This document shows, in pieces, positions 61,883-64,000 of a stretch of 64,000 bases of DNA. A model generated the notes under the pieces. It saw only the letters and a program-made list of their open reading frames with translations. It was not told the origin of the DNA and made no database searches. A program made the position numbers and the translations under genes. Source of the DNA: Alphaproteobacteria bacterium (GTDB lineage: Bacteria; Pseudomonadota; Alphaproteobacteria; Micropepsales; Micropepsaceae). The first letter of the stretch is position 1; every line of letters begins with the position of its first letter. Location of the stretch: assembly GCA_021325375.1 (NCBI GenBank), contig JAJPHG010000002.1:115855-179854 (forward strand). The letters are read 5' to 3'.

Positions 61883-63475
61883 ATGACCAACTATTTCGTC
61901 GATACCGAGATGCAATCTTCGAGTGGCTTTGCACTCGGGCTCTTCAACAACGATACCGTGTTCATTAGCTCAAGCGGTTCTTTGGTCGCGACGGGGACCG
62001 ACGGCTCAGCAGCCGGCCTGTTTATATCCGAAAACGGCTCGAACAACAGTGTCGTGAGCGATGGAACCATCTTCGGCGAGTTCGACGGTATCGTCTGCAA
62101 CGCCGCGAACTCGACGCTGGGTTCAGTGACGACGATGTCGATCAATGGAGACGTATACGGGGCGACCGATTTCGGAATCGTCCTGGACCCCGACAATGCT
62201 AATAGCAATATATCCATTGGGCTCGCGGGTTACGTCCAGGGGGCCCTGGCCGGACTAGCGCTGGACGGAAACAATGCGAGCGTGGTCAACGCTGGGATGA
62301 TAACTGGCGCACAGGGCGTTCAGGTAACAGGCAGCAACACCAACATCGACAATTTAGGAACCGTCTCCGGCACGACGGAAGCATTCTACATCACCGGGCA
62401 TCTCACTTCGGTCATAAATGCCGGAACTGTCTCCGAAAGCGGCCTTTACGCGTTCGTTCTCAACGGGGCCAGCTCTGTCCAAATTTCCAATACGGGCCTG
62501 ATACAAGGAGGCTTGTCGGGGGACACGTCATCTAACTCAGTTCTCGCCATCGACAATGACGGAACCTGGAATGCAGGCTCTGCCGGACTCACCCTCAATG
62601 CCACGAACGAGTCTCTGTCCAACAGTGGAAAGATTGTGGGCGATATTAGCTTAGGCTCAAGCTCGGCTAACGTTGACAACACGGGTACGATTATCGGTGG
62701 CGTTGATTTTTTCAACGGCGGGACCCTCACCAATACCGGCACGATCCATGGCGAGGTCTTTTCCGACGGGATCACCACGCAGATCGATAATTCTGGAACG
62801 ATAATCGGTCTCGTCAGCGGCGGAGAAAGCGCGGGAGGCACGACGTCGCTTGAAAACGACGGCATCATCCATGGCCCGGTGACACTTTTCGGCACCACGA
62901 CAATGATCAATGACGGAATGATCCGTGGCGACGTAGCGATCAATGATACTGGCACAGCCACGGTGACCAATACCGGCGAGATCGACGGCAATGTAACCTT
63001 TGTCGGCGGCACGAACCTCCTCGACACCAGTCACGGCGAAATTACCGGCACCGTCACTGGTGGCACCGGAAACGACACAATCATCGGAGGCTCGTTTGAC
63101 GACACGTTCTTCGGTGGAACCGGAAACGATACGCTGAACGGCGGCAGCGGCGATGACGTTCTCAACGGTGGTTCAGGAAAAGATGTCATCACCGGCGGCC
63201 GGGGCGATGATGTGCTCACCGGCGGCGGCAATGCCGATACCTTCTATTTCTCGGGAAATTTCGGAAACGATACCATAACTGACTTTCTCGCGACGACATC
63301 GGGCCATGACACCATTCATTTTTCTCACAATGACTTTGCCAATTTCACGGCCCTGCAATCGCACATGGTACAGGTCGATAGCGACGTCCTGATCACCCTT
63401 GACGGCAACGACACGATTTTGCTGCACAACGTCACGCTCTCCTCTCTAACTTCCGGCGATTTCACGTTCGGATAG
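61883..63475 (+). CDS. RTX protein with beta-solenoid N-terminal part
   Basis: 530 residues. The first 390 are imperfect solenoid turns with the pattern N-x-GTI-x-G ([45 protein letters not shown]). Then come calcium-binding RTX nonapeptides ([44 protein letters not shown], about 395-440). The last 80 residues are the usual type I secretion tail, ending LTSGDFTFG. No signal peptide. Expected to be exported by a type I system, none of which lies in this window. Ribosome site AGAGGGGGCAG. Surface or adhesive role is likely. Confidence 0.85.
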   Translation: MTNYFVDTEMQSSSGFALGLFNNDTVFISSSGSLVATGTDGSAAGLFISENGSNNSVVSDGTIFGEFDGIVCNAANSTLGSVTTMSINGDVYGATDFGIVLDPDNANSNISIGLAGYVQGALAGLALDGNNASVVNAGMITGAQGVQVTGSNTNIDNLGTVSGTTEAFYITGHLTSVINAGTVSESGLYAFVLNGASSVQISNTGLIQGGLSGDTSSNSVLAIDNDGTWNAGSAGLTLNATNESLSNSGKIVGDISLGSSSANVDNTGTIIGGVDFFNGGTLTNTGTIHGEVFSDGITTQIDNSGTIIGLVSGGESAGGTTSLENDGIIHGPVTLFGTTTMINDGMIRGDVAINDTGTATVTNTGEIDGNVTFVGGTNLLDTSHGEITGTVTGGTGNDTIIGGSFDDTFFGGTGNDTLNGGSGDDVLNGGSGKDVITGGRGDDVLTGGGNADTFYFSGNFGNDTITDFLATTSGHDTIHFSHNDFANFTALQSHMVQVDSDVLITLDGNDTILLHNVTLSSLTSGDFTFG

Positions 63476-63782
63476 CCCTTTAAAAGCGACACGTCCGGGC
63501 AAAGACATGCACGACGGGCAAGGGCCGATCGGTCGCACTCGCCATCGCGGGTGCGTCGCTTCGCGCGGCCTTTGGCCGCCGACCGGCTAGGCGTGCCGGC
63601 GCTTCCCGCCTCGCGCTGGCACGCGAGTCTCCTCGCAGCCTCTGGCGAATAAGGGGCGATGTGCGGACGGGCCAGCCCCCGGCGCGACGTGCCACCGCGC
63701 CTGAGGGTCTGGCCCGCCCTTCCGGCGAGTGCGGCGCCATAACAAATACGAACGGCCAAACTGGACCCTTGTTTGTCTTGCG
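63476..63782. other. 307-base intergenic region
   Basis: Between the RTX gene and the convergent adhesin-like gene. GC-rich, with short Arg-rich frames that lack ribosome sites. I see no repeat, terminator or gene to report. Confidence 0.4.
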
Positions 63783-64000
63783 TTAGTTTGGCGGGAGATC
63801 GGAGAGATAGGGATAGCCGCCGTTGATGGCGCCATTCTGCTTCCAGATTGATTGCTTGAAGCCTGCCGGAAGGCCGGATTGAAATTGTGTGGTGCTCAGG
63901 CCCGTGATGCCGGGGTCGTTAGCGACATTCCCCGCTCCTTGCGCCGGGTTGGCGATGCCACTCGTGTCCAGATCCCAATATGCATCGGTTATCCCGGGAT
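63783..64000 (-). CDS. C-terminus of an adhesin/filamentous-haemagglutinin-like protein (start off the window)
   Basis: The last 72 residues of a gene that enters from the right edge: ITDAYWDLDTSGIANPAQG, PGITGLSTTQFQSGLPAGF, and SIWKQNGAINGGYPYLSDLP before TAA at 63783. The order Y-W-D, GITGLST..Q...GLP.GF and NGGYPYL is typical of the C-terminal GLUG-like repeats of large secreted adhesins. It is probably the end of a multi-kilobase gene. Confidence 0.72.
   Translation of the reverse strand, partial: PGITDAYWDLDTSGIANPAQGAGNVANDPGITGLSTTQFQSGLPAGFKQSIWKQNGAINGGYPYLSDLPPN

Overview
The window is high-GC alphaproteobacterial chromosome, about 46 kb of native-looking backbone followed by about 18 kb of mobile or acquired DNA. 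The alphaproteobacterial call rests on the type II secretion gene set, the short palindromic intergenic repeats, and the TraG/MobA/DUF736/TolA-like mobilisation genes. I cannot fix the genus. I found no rRNA, tRNA or CRISPR.

Left part (1-24.8 kb): secretion and secreted proteins. A partial multicopper oxidase with a signal peptide runs off the left edge. A prepilin peptidase (+) converges on an 11-gene type II secretion operon on the minus strand, in transcription order gspE-F-G-H-I-J-L-M-C/N-like-D-K, with nearly every junction overlapping. Upstream of gspE and pointing away lie two tandem copies of an unrecognised tyrosine-rich exported protein, a terminator, and then four tandem paralogues of a TPR-sulfotransferase fusion. 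An IalB-like protein and an exported kelch-type beta-propeller follow, and a strong terminator closes the block. My main hypothesis here is that the sulfotransferases modify exported proteins, perhaps the tyrosine-rich pair. No sequence evidence proves it.

Middle part (24.8-46.1 kb): housekeeping and transport. It holds an M1 aminopeptidase; glucokinase overlapping a GH84-type glycosidase; an unknown gene; a sulfotransferase-like gene next to a class IV aminotransferase-like gene that seems to lack the PLP lysine; and a two-domain cold-shock protein. It continues with a PadR-MFP-RND efflux operon behind a palindromic operator, an ATM1-type ABC exporter preceded by a 30-residue membrane peptide, LOG, RarD, a methyltransferase, cysS and a DUF805 protein. 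Three families of intergenic palindromic repeat recur, two copies each.

Right part (46.2-64 kb): a probable integrative and mobilisable island. It starts with a tyrosine integrase just after one of the repeats. It carries a TolA-like protein, two tiny ORFs with perfect ribosome sites, DUF736, a short TraG/VirD4-like coupling protein, a MobA/MobL relaxase with a candidate oriT, and several small unknowns. No type IV secretion channel genes are visible, so transfer would need a helper. The cargo includes a more AT-rich three-gene operon (TrpF-like isomerase, ECF-S-like membrane protein, P-loop kinase) that could form a salvage pathway for an unknown riboside. It also includes a minimal tyrosine recombinase beside a pair of inverted, spacer-matched 25-bp sites that looks like a small DNA inversion switch. 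An RTX/beta-solenoid protein follows, and the right edge holds the C-terminus of an adhesin-like protein.
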